A DNA stretch of 22,796 nt from Methylocystaceae bacterium (GTDB taxonomy: Bacteria; Pseudomonadota; Alphaproteobacteria; Rhizobiales; Beijerinckiaceae): NCBI GenBank assembly GCA_003105285.1, contig PQAN01000230.1:1-22796 (forward strand), in the 5' to 3' direction. Positions within the stretch are counted from its first letter, which is position 1. Each line of letters starts with the position of its first letter. The notes beneath the pieces are model-generated. The model saw only the letters and a program-made list of their open reading frames with translations. It was not told where the DNA came from and made no database searches. This document shows positions 7,544 to 16,745 of this stretch, one piece after another. The translations under genes and the position numbers were made by a program.

Positions 7544-9781
7544 ATGGTCCATGACCACCATCACGATCACGCCCATCATCATGGGGTCGCGCCCGCAGAA
7601 GCGCCGCAAATAGATCGGCCGCCGGCTCCGGGCGCGATCTACACCTGCCCGATGCACCCTCAAATCCGGCAGGCAGGACCAGGGAACTGTCCGATCTGCG
7701 GCATGGCGCTGGAGCCCGTTCTCCCCAGCGCCGAGGCGGGGCCGGACCCGGAACTCGTGGAGATGACCCGCCGGTTCTGGATCGCGCTGGCGCTCACTGT
7801 TCCCGCCTTCGTATTGGAAATGAGCGGCCACCTGCTCACGCACGGCCATCTCGTCGCGCCGCGCGCGTCGAATTGGATTCAGTTCGCGCTCGCGACGCCG
7901 GTCGTGCTCTGGGCCGGCTGGCCGTTCTTCACGCGCGCGGCGCAATCGCTCGTCACGCGCAACCTCAACATGTTCACGCTCATCGCCTTGGGCACGGGCG
8001 TCGCCTGGCTCTACAGCGTCGCGGCGACGCTGGCGCCCGCCCTCTTCCCGACGGGGTTCCGCGGCGCAGACGGTTCGGTCCCCGTCTATTTCGAGGCGGC
8101 GGCGGTGATCACGACGCTCGTCCTGCTCGGCCAGGTTCTCGAGCTCCGCGCGCGCGAACGGACCGGCGGCGCCATTCGCGCCCTGCTCGATCTCGCGCCC
8201 AAGACCGCGCGACGGATCGGCTCGGATGGTTCGGACGAGGACGTCCCGCTGGAGCGCGTCATGGTCGGCGACCGGCTGCGCGTGCGGCCGGGCGACAAGA
8301 TCCCCATCGACGGAGAGCTTCTCGAAGGCCGCAGCGCCGTCGACGAGTCGATGGTCACGGGCGAGTCCATGCCGGTGGCGAAGGCCGCCGGCGATAGGCT
8401 CATCGGCGGCACGATAAATCAGACGGGCGCGTTCATCATGCGCGCCGACAGAGTCGGCGCCGACACGATGCTGTCGCGCATCGTCGAGATGGTCGCCGCC
8501 GCGCAGCGCAGCCGCGCGCCGATCCAGCGCCTCGCCGATCAGGTCGCCGGCTGGTTCACGCCGCTCGTCATCGGCGTCGCGGTTCTGGCTTTCGCCGTAT
8601 GGGCATTGTTCGGCCCCGAGCCGCGCCTGACCTACGGCCTCGTCGCCGCCGTCTCCGTGCTCATCATCGCCTGCCCCTGCGCGCTCGGCCTCGCGACGCC
8701 CATGTCGATCATGGTCGGCGTCGGGCGCGGCGCGCAATCGGGCGTGCTCATCAAGAACGCCGAGGCGCTGGAGCGTCTCGAGAAGATCGATACGCTCGTC
8801 GTCGACAAGACCGGCACGCTGACCGAAGGCAAGCCCCGCGTGACGGCCATCCGCTGCGCCGCCGGCGTCGCGGAGGACGAACTGCTGCGGCTGGCGGCGA
8901 GCCTCGAGCGCGCGAGCGAACATCCGCTCGGCAATGCGATCGTTCAGTCCGCCCGGGATCGAGGACTGACGCTCGCCGAGGCGAGCGATTTCGATTCGCC
9001 GAGCGGCAAGGGCGTGAGGGGCGTGGTCGAGGGCCGCGCGCTCGTCATCGGCAATCGGCGCTTCCTCGACGAAGCCGGCGTCGATCCGGGCGCTCTCGAC
9101 GACGACGCCGAGCATCTGCGCGAAGACGGCGCGACGGCGATCTTCGTCGCCGTCGACGGCGGGATCGCCGGCGTCCTCGGCGTCGCCGATCCGATCAAAT
9201 CGACGACGCCGGACGCGCTGCGCGCATTGCGCGACGACGGCGTCGCCGTCGTCATGTTGACGGGCGACAATTGGACGACGGCTCGCGCCGTCGCCAAGCG
9301 CCTCGACATCGAGCGCGTCGAGGCCGAGGTGCTCCCCGAGAACAAGAGCGAAGTCGTCGCGCGCCTGCGCGCGGACGGCCGCATCGTCGCCATGGCGGGC
9401 GACGGGGTGAACGACGCTCCGGCTCTGGCCGCCGCCGACATCGGCGTCGCCATGGGAACGGGAACCGATGTGGCGATCGAGAGCGCCGGCGTCACTCTGC
9501 TGAAAGGCGACCTCGGGGGACTTGTTCGGGCACGGCGCCTGTCGGCCGCGACGATGCGCAACATCCGCCAAAATCTCTTCTTCGCGTTCATCTACAACGC
9601 CGCGGGCGTGCCCGTCGCGGCGGGCGCGCTCTATCCGTTCTTCGGCCTGCTGCTGTCGCCGATCATCGCGGCGGCCGCCATGGCGCTGTCCTCGGTCAGC
9701 GTCATCGCCAATTCGCTGCGTCTGCGCCGCGCCCGCCTGGAGCCGGCGCGCAAAATCGAAATGCCGCCGTTTTCCGGCTGA
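7544..9781 (+). CDS. copA: P1B-type copper-exporting ATPase (CopA-like) with His-rich N-terminus
   Basis: This is an inner-membrane pump driving Cu(I) out of the cytoplasm with ATP. The 745-residue protein starts with a His cluster (HDHHHDHAHHH, residues 3-13). A small heavy-metal-binding domain follows (YTCPMHP...GNCPICGMALEP, about residues 33-58), replacing the usual HMA domain. Motifs are in order: TGES (272-275), the transport site CPC in TM6 (377-379), DKTGTL (phosphorylated Asp421), SEHPLG (HP at 460-461) and GDGVND (619-624). Near the end are YN (FIYNAAGVPVA) and MALSSVSV, the TM7/TM8 marks of Cu(I) pumps (P1B-1). A DUF411 protein follows 68 bp downstream. No CueR- or CsoR-type operator was seen upstream. 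Confidence 0.95.
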   Translation: MVHDHHHDHAHHHGVAPAEAPQIDRPPAPGAIYTCPMHPQIRQAGPGNCPICGMALEPVLPSAEAGPDPELVEMTRRFWIALALTVPAFVLEMSGHLLTHGHLVAPRASNWIQFALATPVVLWAGWPFFTRAAQSLVTRNLNMFTLIALGTGVAWLYSVAATLAPALFPTGFRGADGSVPVYFEAAAVITTLVLLGQVLELRARERTGGAIRALLDLAPKTARRIGSDGSDEDVPLERVMVGDRLRVRPGDKIPIDGELLEGRSAVDESMVTGESMPVAKAAGDRLIGGTINQTGAFIMRADRVGADTMLSRIVEMVAAAQRSRAPIQRLADQVAGWFTPLVIGVAVLAFAVWALFGPEPRLTYGLVAAVSVLIIACPCALGLATPMSIMVGVGRGAQSGVLIKNAEALERLEKIDTLVVDKTGTLTEGKPRVTAIRCAAGVAEDELLRLAASLERASEHPLGNAIVQSARDRGLTLAEASDFDSPSGKGVRGVVEGRALVIGNRRFLDEAGVDPGALDDDAEHLREDGATAIFVAVDGGIAGVLGVADPIKSTTPDALRALRDDGVAVVMLTGDNWTTARAVAKRLDIERVEAEVLPENKSEVVARLRADGRIVAMAGDGVNDAPALAAADIGVAMGTGTDVAIESAGVTLLKGDLGGLVRARRLSAATMRNIRQNLFFAFIYNAAGVPVAAGALYPFFGLLLSPIIAAAAMALSSVSVIANSLRLRRARLEPARKIEMPPFSG

Positions 9782-9849
9782 CCCATCGCCCGCCCGCGAT
9801 TGAAATCCTCCCGCGCCACGGCCATGTTCCCTCCGAAAGGAAAACATCC

Positions 9850-10326
9850 ATGTCCTCATTCGTCCCGAGCCGCCGCGCGCTGCTCGCCGCCGCCGCGACT
9901 CTCGCTTTCGTCCACGGAACGCCGGCCTCGGCCGACGACCTTCCCCGCATCCTCGTGCATCGCAGCCCGACCTGCGGATGCTGCAAGGCGTGGGTCGGCC
10001 ATTTGCGCGGCGCCGGCTTTGTCGTCGACGTCATCGACGAGGCCGATATCGCGAGCGTCAAGTCGCGACTTCGCGTGCCCGCTTCGCTCGCCTCCTGTCA
10101 TACGGCGGAGGTCAGCGGCTATGTCGTCGAAGGGCACGCGCCCGCCTCGACGATCGAGAAATTGCTCGCCGAGAAGCCGAACGCCATCGGCCTCGCCGTT
10201 CCCGGAATGCCGATGGGATCGCCCGGCATGGAAACGGGCGGCGCGGCGGACGTCTACGACGTGTTGCTGTTCGACGCGAACGGCCAGCGCAGCTTCGCGA
10301 AATTCGAGGGCGGGCGGGAAATCTGA
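9850..10326 (+). CDS. DUF411-family periplasmic metal-binding protein
   Basis: The 158-residue protein has an N-terminal export signal with paired arginines (SRRALLAAAATLAF), possibly Tat-type, cleaved near ASA at about residue 28. The mature domain is DUF411: a thioredoxin-like start with SPTCGCCKAW (Cys42, Cys44, Cys45), then ASCHTAEV (Cys83-His84), GYVVEGHAPA (His96) and a Met-rich VPGMPMGSPGMET. These Cys, His and Met residues are credible soft-metal ligands. DUF411 genes commonly sit with copper-resistance genes, and here the gene follows copA on the same strand. AAAGGA upstream of the ATG supports the start. A copper chaperone or scavenger role is inferred. Confidence 0.88.
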   Translation: MSSFVPSRRALLAAAATLAFVHGTPASADDLPRILVHRSPTCGCCKAWVGHLRGAGFVVDVIDEADIASVKSRLRVPASLASCHTAEVSGYVVEGHAPASTIEKLLAEKPNAIGLAVPGMPMGSPGMETGGAADVYDVLLFDANGQRSFAKFEGGREI

Positions 10327-10374
10327 AGGCCGAGCGGATGAGCGAGCCTGAAGAGTCCGGCCGGAAAATCCTCC

Positions 10375-10456
10375 GTCATTGCGAGCGAAGCGAAGCAATC
10401 CAAGGGCCGCCTCACGACTCCTGGATTGCTTCGTCGCTCACGCTCCTCGCAACGAC
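10375..10456. repeat. Palindromic intergenic repeat (GTCATTGCGAGCGAAGC type), copy 2
   Basis: This 82-bp inverted element nearly matches the one at 5881-5961: the first 28 bases (to GCAATCCA) are identical. The right arm reads CTGGATTGCTTCGTCGCTCA and ends CTCGCAACGAC. The divergent centre and a few arm changes show independent drift. It fills the gap between the convergent DUF411 and TolC-like genes and may serve as a bidirectional stop signal. Confidence 0.85.
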
Positions 10457-10505
10457 GGGGTCGGATTTTCCGGCCGGGCTCTCGAGCTCGCAAAAATTGC
10501 GGAAG

Positions 10506-11924
10506 CTACCGCCCGCCGGGCGTCTGCGTTCCGCCCCAGGAGTCCTTCACCTGATCGAAATGCAGCGACGGATCGTAGTCCGTCACCGGCAGACGCAAGT
10601 CGCGGGCCGACAGGCGGCCGATCGAGGCGAGAACGGCATAGGAGGCGACGACGCGGTCGCGCTGCGCGAAGACGAGGCCGATGCGCGCATTGAGCAGTTC
10701 TTGTTGCGCGTTCAGAATTTCCAGCGTCGTGCGCTGACCGGCCTTGGCTTCCTCGCGCACGCCGTTGAGGGCGCGTTCGGCCGCCTCGATCTGCGATTGC
10801 GCGGCGGCGATCTGCGCCTTGGCTGCCTGCAGCGCCCCCCAATTGGCGCGCACCAGCGCGAGCAGCTCCGCGCGCGCGACGTCGACGTCGAATTTCTTTT
10901 GTCCGGCGAGTTCCTTCGCCTGGCGAACGCGCGCGGAGGTCTCCCCGCCCGCATAGATCGGGACGGATAATTTGCCGAGCACCTGCGCGCCGACCGCGCG
11001 ATTGCCGCGGCCGTCTATGTCGGATTGCGTATAGACATTGCCGACCATCGACAGCCTCGGCATGAAATCGCTCTCGATGACCCTGATGTCGAGATCGGCC
11101 GCGTCGACGTCGTGCAGCGCCGCCAGAATGACCGGATGCTCGCTCTGGGCGACGCGTTCGGCGTCGCTGCGCGTTTTCGGCAGCAGACGGTCGACCGGAT
11201 CGGCCGGCGCGAGGCGCCTCGGCTCGTCGCCGATGAGCTGCTTGTAGCGGCCGAGGCTGGCCTCGAGCGTCGCGCGCGCCGCAGCGACCTGCGAGCGGCC
11301 GGCCTGAAGCCGCGCCTCGGACTGCGCAATATCCGTCAAAGTGATCTGTCCCGCGGCGTAGCGCTCCTTGTTTTGACGAAGCTGCTCGTCCAGCACCGCG
11401 ACATTGCTCTCCTGCAGCCGCAGCGCCGCAGTGTCGCGCAGCACGTTCATATAGGCCGCGACGGCGTCGAACAGCACGCGCTGCTCGGTGAGCCGAAGGC
11501 GCTCGCGCGAGGCGAACACGCCGGTCTCGGCGGCGAGCGCGGAGTTTCTCGTCTTGAAGCCGTCGAACAGCGGCTGCTCCACGCTCAGAACGGCCGAACG
11601 CGGCAGAGAGCGATTGTTTTGAAAACTCTGGACATATTTCGGATCGAAAATATCGCCGTTGTCGATTTCATAAGCGTTCGAAACGGAGCGGCGACGCTCG
11701 ACGCCGAGAAAAGCGTCCGTCTTCACGCGCGGGCGAAATTGCGACAGCGCGCGCGGCACGTTTTCGTCGTCGGCCCGCAGGCCCGCCCTGCCGGAGTTGA
11801 GCGCCGGATTGGCGTGATAGGCGCGCGTCAACGCGTTGGACAGCGTCTCCGCCATCGCCGAAAGGGGCGCGGCCCCCGCCAAGGCGCAAGCGAGCGCCGC
11901 TATGGTCGCCCCTCGCCGGCTCAC
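10506..11924 (-). CDS. TolC-family outer-membrane efflux channel
   Basis: This is an outer-membrane and periplasmic channel of 472 residues. A signal peptide ends SAMA near residue 25. The mature start (ETLSNALTRAYHANPALNSG) and two repeats rich in Ala, Gln, Glu and Arg match TolC of the type I secretion subgroup more than CzcC or OprM lipoproteins: no lipobox Cys is seen. The duplicated halves include ITLTDIAQSEARL and RTTLEILNAQQELLNARIG, the classic TolC helices. The GTG start overlaps the upstream pump's TGA (GTGA at 11921-11924), with AGGAG about 8 bases before, so it is translationally coupled to the metal pump gene. It should be the exit channel of that system and could also serve the 694-4949 pump. 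Confidence 0.92.
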   Translation of the reverse strand: MSRRGATIAALACALAGAAPLSAMAETLSNALTRAYHANPALNSGRAGLRADDENVPRALSQFRPRVKTDAFLGVERRRSVSNAYEIDNGDIFDPKYVQSFQNNRSLPRSAVLSVEQPLFDGFKTRNSALAAETGVFASRERLRLTEQRVLFDAVAAYMNVLRDTAALRLQESNVAVLDEQLRQNKERYAAGQITLTDIAQSEARLQAGRSQVAAARATLEASLGRYKQLIGDEPRRLAPADPVDRLLPKTRSDAERVAQSEHPVILAALHDVDAADLDIRVIESDFMPRLSMVGNVYTQSDIDGRGNRAVGAQVLGKLSVPIYAGGETSARVRQAKELAGQKKFDVDVARAELLALVRANWGALQAAKAQIAAAQSQIEAAERALNGVREEAKAGQRTTLEILNAQQELLNARIGLVFAQRDRVVASYAVLASIGRLSARDLRLPVTDYDPSLHFDQVKDSWGGTQTPGGR

Positions 11925-14900
11925 GCCTCGGCTCCTTGCGCCTCTGCGGCGCTCTCGAGGGACGCCGAAGGCGCTCCCGCCACGCGCCCGAACAGGGTGT
12001 ACAGAGCCGGCAGAACGACCAGCGTCAGCACGGTCGCGCTGATCAGCCCGCCGATCACCACCGTCGCGATCGGCTTTTGCACCTCGGCGCCCGTTCCCGT
12101 CGCGAAGGCCATCGGCACGAAGCCGAGCGAGGCCACCAGCGCCGTCATCGCCACGGGCCGCAGACGCGTCATCGCACCCTCGACGATCGCCTCGCGCGGC
12201 GCCCGGCCGAGCTCGATGAGCTGGCGAATATAGGTGCGCATGACGAGTCCGTTCAGCACGGCGACGCCCGACAATGCGATGAAGCCCACCGCCGCCGACA
12301 CCGACATCGGCATTCCCCGCAGCCACAGGGCGGCGATTCCGCCCGACAGCGCCAGAGGCACGGCGGTGAACACCAGCAGAGCCTCCTTCACGCCGCCGAG
12401 CGCCGAGACGAGGAGCAGAAAAATAAGAAAGAAGCAGGCCGGAACGACGACCGCCAGCCGCTGGCGCGCCGTCGCCAGATTTTCGAACTGCCCGCCCCAG
12501 GAAATCCAATAGCCCGACGGCACGTTCACTCTCGCCGCGACCTTCTCTTGCGCCTCGCTCACCACGGACGCGATATCGCGGCCGCGCACATTCGCCGAGA
12601 CGACGACCCGGCGCTTGCCGTTCTCGCGCGAGATCTGGTTCGGCCCCTCGATGAAGGAGAAGCTCGCGAGCTGATCGAGGGGCACCGTGCGAACTTGTCC
12701 GCTGTCATGGCCGCGGATCGAGACGGGCAGCTTCTCCAGCGCGCGGACGTCCTGGCGCACCTCGTCCTTCAAGCGCACGATGATCGGAAAGCGTCGATCG
12801 CCCTCGAAGACGACGCCGGCCCGCTGGCCGCCGACGGCGGCGCCGATAACGTCCTGCACCTCGGCGAGGCTCAGGCCCAGATGGGCGATCTCCGCCTTGT
12901 CGATCTTGATTTCGAGGAAGGGCAGGCCGGAGATCTGTTCGACCTTGACGTCCTTGGCGCCTTTGACGCCGCGCAGAATGGCGGCGATCTGATTGGCGGC
13001 CTTCAGCATCACGTCGAAATCCTCGCCGAAGACCTTGACCGCGACGTCGCCGCGCACGCCGGCCAGCAACTCGTTGAAGCGAAGCTGAATGGGCTGCGAG
13101 AACTCGTAGAGATTGCCGGGCAGTTCGTCGACGCCGGCCTGAATGCGGTGGATGAGCTCGTCCTTCGGCAGGGCGGGATCCGGCCACTCCTCGCGCGGCT
13201 TGAGGAAGATATAGGTGTCGGTCAGATTGGGCGGCATCGGATCGGTCGCCACTTCGGCCGTTCCGGTCTTGGAAAAAACATAGGCGACCTGGGGGAATGC
13301 GGCGATGACGGTCTCCACCTCGATCTGCATGGCCTGCGACTGCGTGAGCGAAGCGCTCGGTATGCGGCCCGCCTGCATGGCGAGATTCTTCTCGTCGAGC
13401 GTCGGGATGAACTCCTGCCCGAGGCCCGCGAGCAGGAGAAGCGAGACGAGGAACGCGCCCGCGCCGAAGGCGATCGCCCGCAGCGGCTTCGTCACGGCGG
13501 TCTCGAGCATGGGCGCATAGGCGCGCTTCAGCGCCGCGACGATGGCGTTCTCGGTCTCTTCGACGCGGCCGGAGATCAAAATGGCGATCATCGCCGGAAC
13601 GAAGGTCAAGGAGAGCACGAAGGCGGAGACGAGGGCGATGATGACGGTCATCGCCATCGGATGGAACATTTTGCCTTCGACGCCCGAAAAGGTCAGCAGC
13701 GGCACATAGACGAGAATGATGATGCCCTGTCCATAGACCGTCGGCTTGATCATCTCCTCGGTCGATTCGATGATCGTGTGGAGCCGCTCCTCGAGCGTCA
13801 GCTCGCGTCCGATCAGACGTTGCCGCTCGGCGAGATGACGCAGGCTGTTCTCGGCGACGATGACGGCGCCGTCGGCAATGAGGCCGAAATCCAGCGCGCC
13901 GAGGCTCATGAGATTGGCGCTGATATGGCCCTGCGTCATGCCGGTGGCGAGCAACAGCATGGTGACCGGAATGACCAGCGCGGTGATCAGCGCCGCGCGG
14001 AAATTGCCGAGCAGCAGGAACAGCACCAATATGACGAGCAGCGCGCCTTCGCCGAGATTGGTGGCGACCGTCTTGATCGTGGCGTCGACGAGGATGGTGC
14101 GATCGAGAATCGTCTGAATCTCGACGCCGGGCGGCAGCGATTTGGCGATCTGGCGCATTTTTGCGTCGACCGCCGCCGACACGGTGCGGCTGTTGCCGCC
14201 GATCAGCATCAGCGCCGTGCCGATGACCACTTCCTTGCCGTTCATGCTGGCGCTGCCGACGCGCAATTCGCGCCCGATTCCGACCTCGGCGATATCCTTG
14301 ACGCGCACGGGCGTGCCGTTGCGGGCGGCGACGACGACCCTCTCGATGTCGTCGGCGGTTTCGAGCCGGCCGCCGGCGCGAACGACATAGCCCTCCCCAT
14401 TGCGCTCGATGTAGCCCGCGCCGCGGCTGACATTGTTGCGTTCGAGCGCGGCGACGACATCGGCGAAGGACAGGCCGAGCGCGAAGAGCTTCGTCGCGTC
14501 CGGCTGGACGTGGAACTGCTTCACATAGCCGCCGAGCGAATCGACGCCGGCGACGCCGGGCACGATTCTGAGCTGGGGACGGATGATCCAGTCCTGCACC
14601 GTGCGCAGATAGGCGGTCTTCTCGAGCGCGCTGCGCAGGAGCTGGCCTTCCGGCGTCAGATAGGCGCCGTCTCTCTGCCAGCCCGGCTCGCCGTCCACGG
14701 CGCGGCGGCCGCTCGACGACTCGCCGTAGCGGACGGCCCACATGTAGATTTCGCTCAAGCCCGTGGCGATCGGCCCCATGCGCACCTCGGCGCCCGGCGG
14801 AAAATCCTCCTTGGCTTCGGCGAGGCGCTCATTGACCTGCTGACGCGCGAAATAGATGTCGAGCTTTTCGGCGAACACCGCCGTCACTTGCGCAAAGCCG

Positions 14901-15163
14901 TTGCGCGATAGCGAGCGCGTATATTCGAGGCCGGGAATTCCGGCGAGCGCGTTCTCGATCGGAAACGTGACCTGCTTCTCGATCTCCGTCGGAGACAGAG
15001 CCGGCACGATCGCGTTGATCTGCACCTGATTATTGGTGATGTCGGGAACGGCGTCGATCGGCAGTCTGGCGAGCGACCAGACGCCGACGAGGCAGGCGAG
15101 CAGAGTCAGCAGCGCGATCGTCCAGCGCTGACGCACGGAAAATGCGACGATCCGCTCGATCAT
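11921..15163 (-). CDS. czcA: Heavy-metal RND transporter (CzcA-like, HME family)
   Basis: This is a proton-driven inner-membrane metal pump of 1080 residues. The start, MIERIVAFSVRQRWTIALL, and PIDAVPDITNNQVQINA are typical of CzcA proteins. TM4 contains DFGLIADGAVIVAEN with Asp425, Asp431 and Glu438, in the same spacing as the essential D402, D408 and E415 of Cupriavidus CzcA. This pattern marks the divalent-cation (Co/Zn/Cd/Ni) branch rather than CusA. The exact metal is not readable. The adaptor gene ends 67 bp upstream and the outer-membrane channel gene overlaps the stop, so the operon order is B-A-TolC. No adjacent two-component system or metalloregulator is present. Confidence 0.93.
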   Translation of the reverse strand: MIERIVAFSVRQRWTIALLTLLACLVGVWSLARLPIDAVPDITNNQVQINAIVPALSPTEIEKQVTFPIENALAGIPGLEYTRSLSRNGFAQVTAVFAEKLDIYFARQQVNERLAEAKEDFPPGAEVRMGPIATGLSEIYMWAVRYGESSSGRRAVDGEPGWQRDGAYLTPEGQLLRSALEKTAYLRTVQDWIIRPQLRIVPGVAGVDSLGGYVKQFHVQPDATKLFALGLSFADVVAALERNNVSRGAGYIERNGEGYVVRAGGRLETADDIERVVVAARNGTPVRVKDIAEVGIGRELRVGSASMNGKEVVIGTALMLIGGNSRTVSAAVDAKMRQIAKSLPPGVEIQTILDRTILVDATIKTVATNLGEGALLVILVLFLLLGNFRAALITALVIPVTMLLLATGMTQGHISANLMSLGALDFGLIADGAVIVAENSLRHLAERQRLIGRELTLEERLHTIIESTEEMIKPTVYGQGIIILVYVPLLTFSGVEGKMFHPMAMTVIIALVSAFVLSLTFVPAMIAILISGRVEETENAIVAALKRAYAPMLETAVTKPLRAIAFGAGAFLVSLLLLAGLGQEFIPTLDEKNLAMQAGRIPSASLTQSQAMQIEVETVIAAFPQVAYVFSKTGTAEVATDPMPPNLTDTYIFLKPREEWPDPALPKDELIHRIQAGVDELPGNLYEFSQPIQLRFNELLAGVRGDVAVKVFGEDFDVMLKAANQIAAILRGVKGAKDVKVEQISGLPFLEIKIDKAEIAHLGLSLAEVQDVIGAAVGGQRAGVVFEGDRRFPIIVRLKDEVRQDVRALEKLPVSIRGHDSGQVRTVPLDQLASFSFIEGPNQISRENGKRRVVVSANVRGRDIASVVSEAQEKVAARVNVPSGYWISWGGQFENLATARQRLAVVVPACFFLIFLLLVSALGGVKEALLVFTAVPLALSGGIAALWLRGMPMSVSAAVGFIALSGVAVLNGLVMRTYIRQLIELGRAPREAIVEGAMTRLRPVAMTALVASLGFVPMAFATGTGAEVQKPIATVVIGGLISATVLTLVVLPALYTLFGRVAGAPSASLESAAEAQGAEA

Positions 15164-15230
15164 GAGTTTTCGTCACCCGGCCGAGAGACCAACGACCTCA
15201 TAGCGCAAGACCTCCGCCGTCGATTCGCCC

Positions 15231-16547
15231 TCAATCCAAGGTCTCAAGTTCGGCCTTGCCGAGTTCGCTTTTCAAGAGAAATGTGTTCGTCGCGGCGAAG
15301 GTTTCGCCCGCGTCGAGGCCCGAGAGGATTTCGATCGCCCCGTCGTCGCTTTCTCCGGTTTCGACCTTGCGCTTGACGAAACCGTCCGGCGTGCGAACGA
15401 AGATCGCCGGCTCGCCGCCGACCGTCTGCAGCGCCGTGCGCGGGACTTTCACGCGCGCCGGCTTTTCGGCCAGAGCTATTCGCGCCGTCATCACCGTGCC
15501 GGGCCGCAGCGCCGAGTCCTTATTGTCGAAGCGCGCGATCACGCGGCCGGAATGCGTCTCGTGATTAAGCATGGGACTGATGAAGACGATTCGTCCCTCC
15601 TCCGCCTCGCCGCCATGCGAGAGGCGCACGAGCTGCTTTTCGCGGATGTCGGGCAGGACGGCGATCGGGACGGAAAGCTCCGTCCAGACGCTCGTGAGGT
15701 CGGCGAGCACATAGAGCTCCTTCTCCTGGCCCTCGCCGCCGACCGGCTGGCCGACATTGGCGCGGCGCTCGATGACCTTGCCGGAGACCGTCGCATGGAT
15801 ATCCTTGCGCCGCAGGTCGCGCACGGGCTGCTTGGGAAGAGTCGCGATCTCGCTGTCGCTCAGATCGAGCGCGGCGAGCTTCTGTCGCGCGAGATCGACG
15901 CGCAGCTTCGCTTCCGTGAAAGCCGTCTGCGCCTTCAGATAGAGCTGCTCGGCCGTGATCTTCTTCTCGAAGAGGCCCTTCTCGCGCTGGAAGAGCGTAT
16001 TCTGCAGGTCGTAGTTCACGACAGCCGCGAGATATTCGCTCTTGGCGTCGGCGACCTCCCGGCTGTCGATGACGGCGACGACCTCGCCCTTTTCCACCGA
16101 ATCGCCGAGCTTCTTGCGCAGCTCGGCGACCGTGCCGGCCACTTTCGCGGCCACCCGCCCGACACGGTCCGGATCGGCCATCACCAGCGCCGGCGTGACG
16201 ATGTCGCGCGTCAACACGCCCGGCCCCGCCGTCGAGATCTCGATCTTCGCGGCGGCGATCTGCTCGGCGGTCAATTTGACCAGCCCCTCGACGGCCGTCT
16301 GGCTCGCCGCCGGCGCCGGAGCCTTCGACGCGGAGCGAAAAGGCGCGGAAATCTCGGGGAACCACGACCCGGCCAGAGCGCTGGCGACGAGCGCCGCGAG
16401 AATGAGAAGGTTGCGCGACCGCAGCGACGACGCCCCCTTGCGCAAAAGCGCGCCCGGCGCGCGGGCCGGCCGGCCGCCGGCCTCGGTCGGGACGACCGAC
16501 ATGGCCGAAAAACGGCGCAAGAAGAGGATGATTGCTCGAGAATGCAT
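15231..16547 (-). CDS. czcB: Heavy-metal RND membrane fusion protein (CzcB-like)
   Basis: This is the periplasmic adaptor of the CzcA-like pump. From the ATG at 16545-16547 it has 438 residues: a short basic N-terminus, a membrane anchor (NLLILAALVASALAGSWF, about residues 46-63), a metal-adaptor beta-strand block (TPALVMADPDRVGRVAAKV), a lipoyl domain (GTVAELRKKLGDSVEKGEVV), a coiled coil (ADAKSEYLAAVVNYDLQN onward), the second lipoyl half (DIHATVSGKVIERRANVGQP) and barrel regions. No periplasmic His-rich segment is seen. The start is uncertain: GTG at 16595 and ATG at 16502 are in frame, and none has a convincing Shine-Dalgarno. It is the first gene of the operon, and the terminator at 16691-16719 isolates it from the barrel gene. 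Confidence 0.88.
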   Translation of the reverse strand: MHSRAIILFLRRFSAMSVVPTEAGGRPARAPGALLRKGASSLRSRNLLILAALVASALAGSWFPEISAPFRSASKAPAPAASQTAVEGLVKLTAEQIAAAKIEISTAGPGVLTRDIVTPALVMADPDRVGRVAAKVAGTVAELRKKLGDSVEKGEVVAVIDSREVADAKSEYLAAVVNYDLQNTLFQREKGLFEKKITAEQLYLKAQTAFTEAKLRVDLARQKLAALDLSDSEIATLPKQPVRDLRRKDIHATVSGKVIERRANVGQPVGGEGQEKELYVLADLTSVWTELSVPIAVLPDIREKQLVRLSHGGEAEEGRIVFISPMLNHETHSGRVIARFDNKDSALRPGTVMTARIALAEKPARVKVPRTALQTVGGEPAIFVRTPDGFVKRKVETGESDDGAIEILSGLDAGETFAATNTFLLKSELGKAELETLD

Positions 16548-16690
16548 CGTTCGTTTCTTAGGGCAATCGCTCTGGGACGTCCACGCCCCCGTCACAGAAT
16601 GAGACGCGGACGAAAAACTTTGGTGACAAAAGGGAATGGACAGAAGTCGAAAATTAAGGGCGCGGGCGTCGAAAGGCTCGCGCCGGACGC

Positions 16691-16719
16691 AAAAAGCCCG
16701 GCCGTGAAGGCCGGGCTTT
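16691..16719 (-). terminator. Rho-independent terminator of the Omp25-like gene
   Basis: AAAGCCCGGCC (16693-16703) and GGCCGGGCTTT (16709-16719) form an 11-bp stem with a 5-base loop. Read on the minus strand, it ends in a run of five T, 27 bp after the barrel gene stop. This is a textbook intrinsic terminator. Confidence 0.9.
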
Positions 16720-16745
16720 CGATTCGATCGGCGTCGAGGACGCGA

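Noticed and set aside
7493..9859. 788-residue open frame antisense to copA
   Set aside because: Arg/Asp/Ala-rich mirror of a GC-rich gene with no domain, while copA on the plus strand has every P-type ATPase motif.
10254..10493. Minus-strand frame with RSNP...LDCFASLAMT
   Set aside because: It is encoded by the second repeat copy plus antisense of the DUF411 gene; no ribosome-binding site or family.
11936..14911. Long plus-strand frame antisense to czcA
   Set aside because: Low-complexity His/Arg/Asp composition typical of antisense to high-GC coding sequence.
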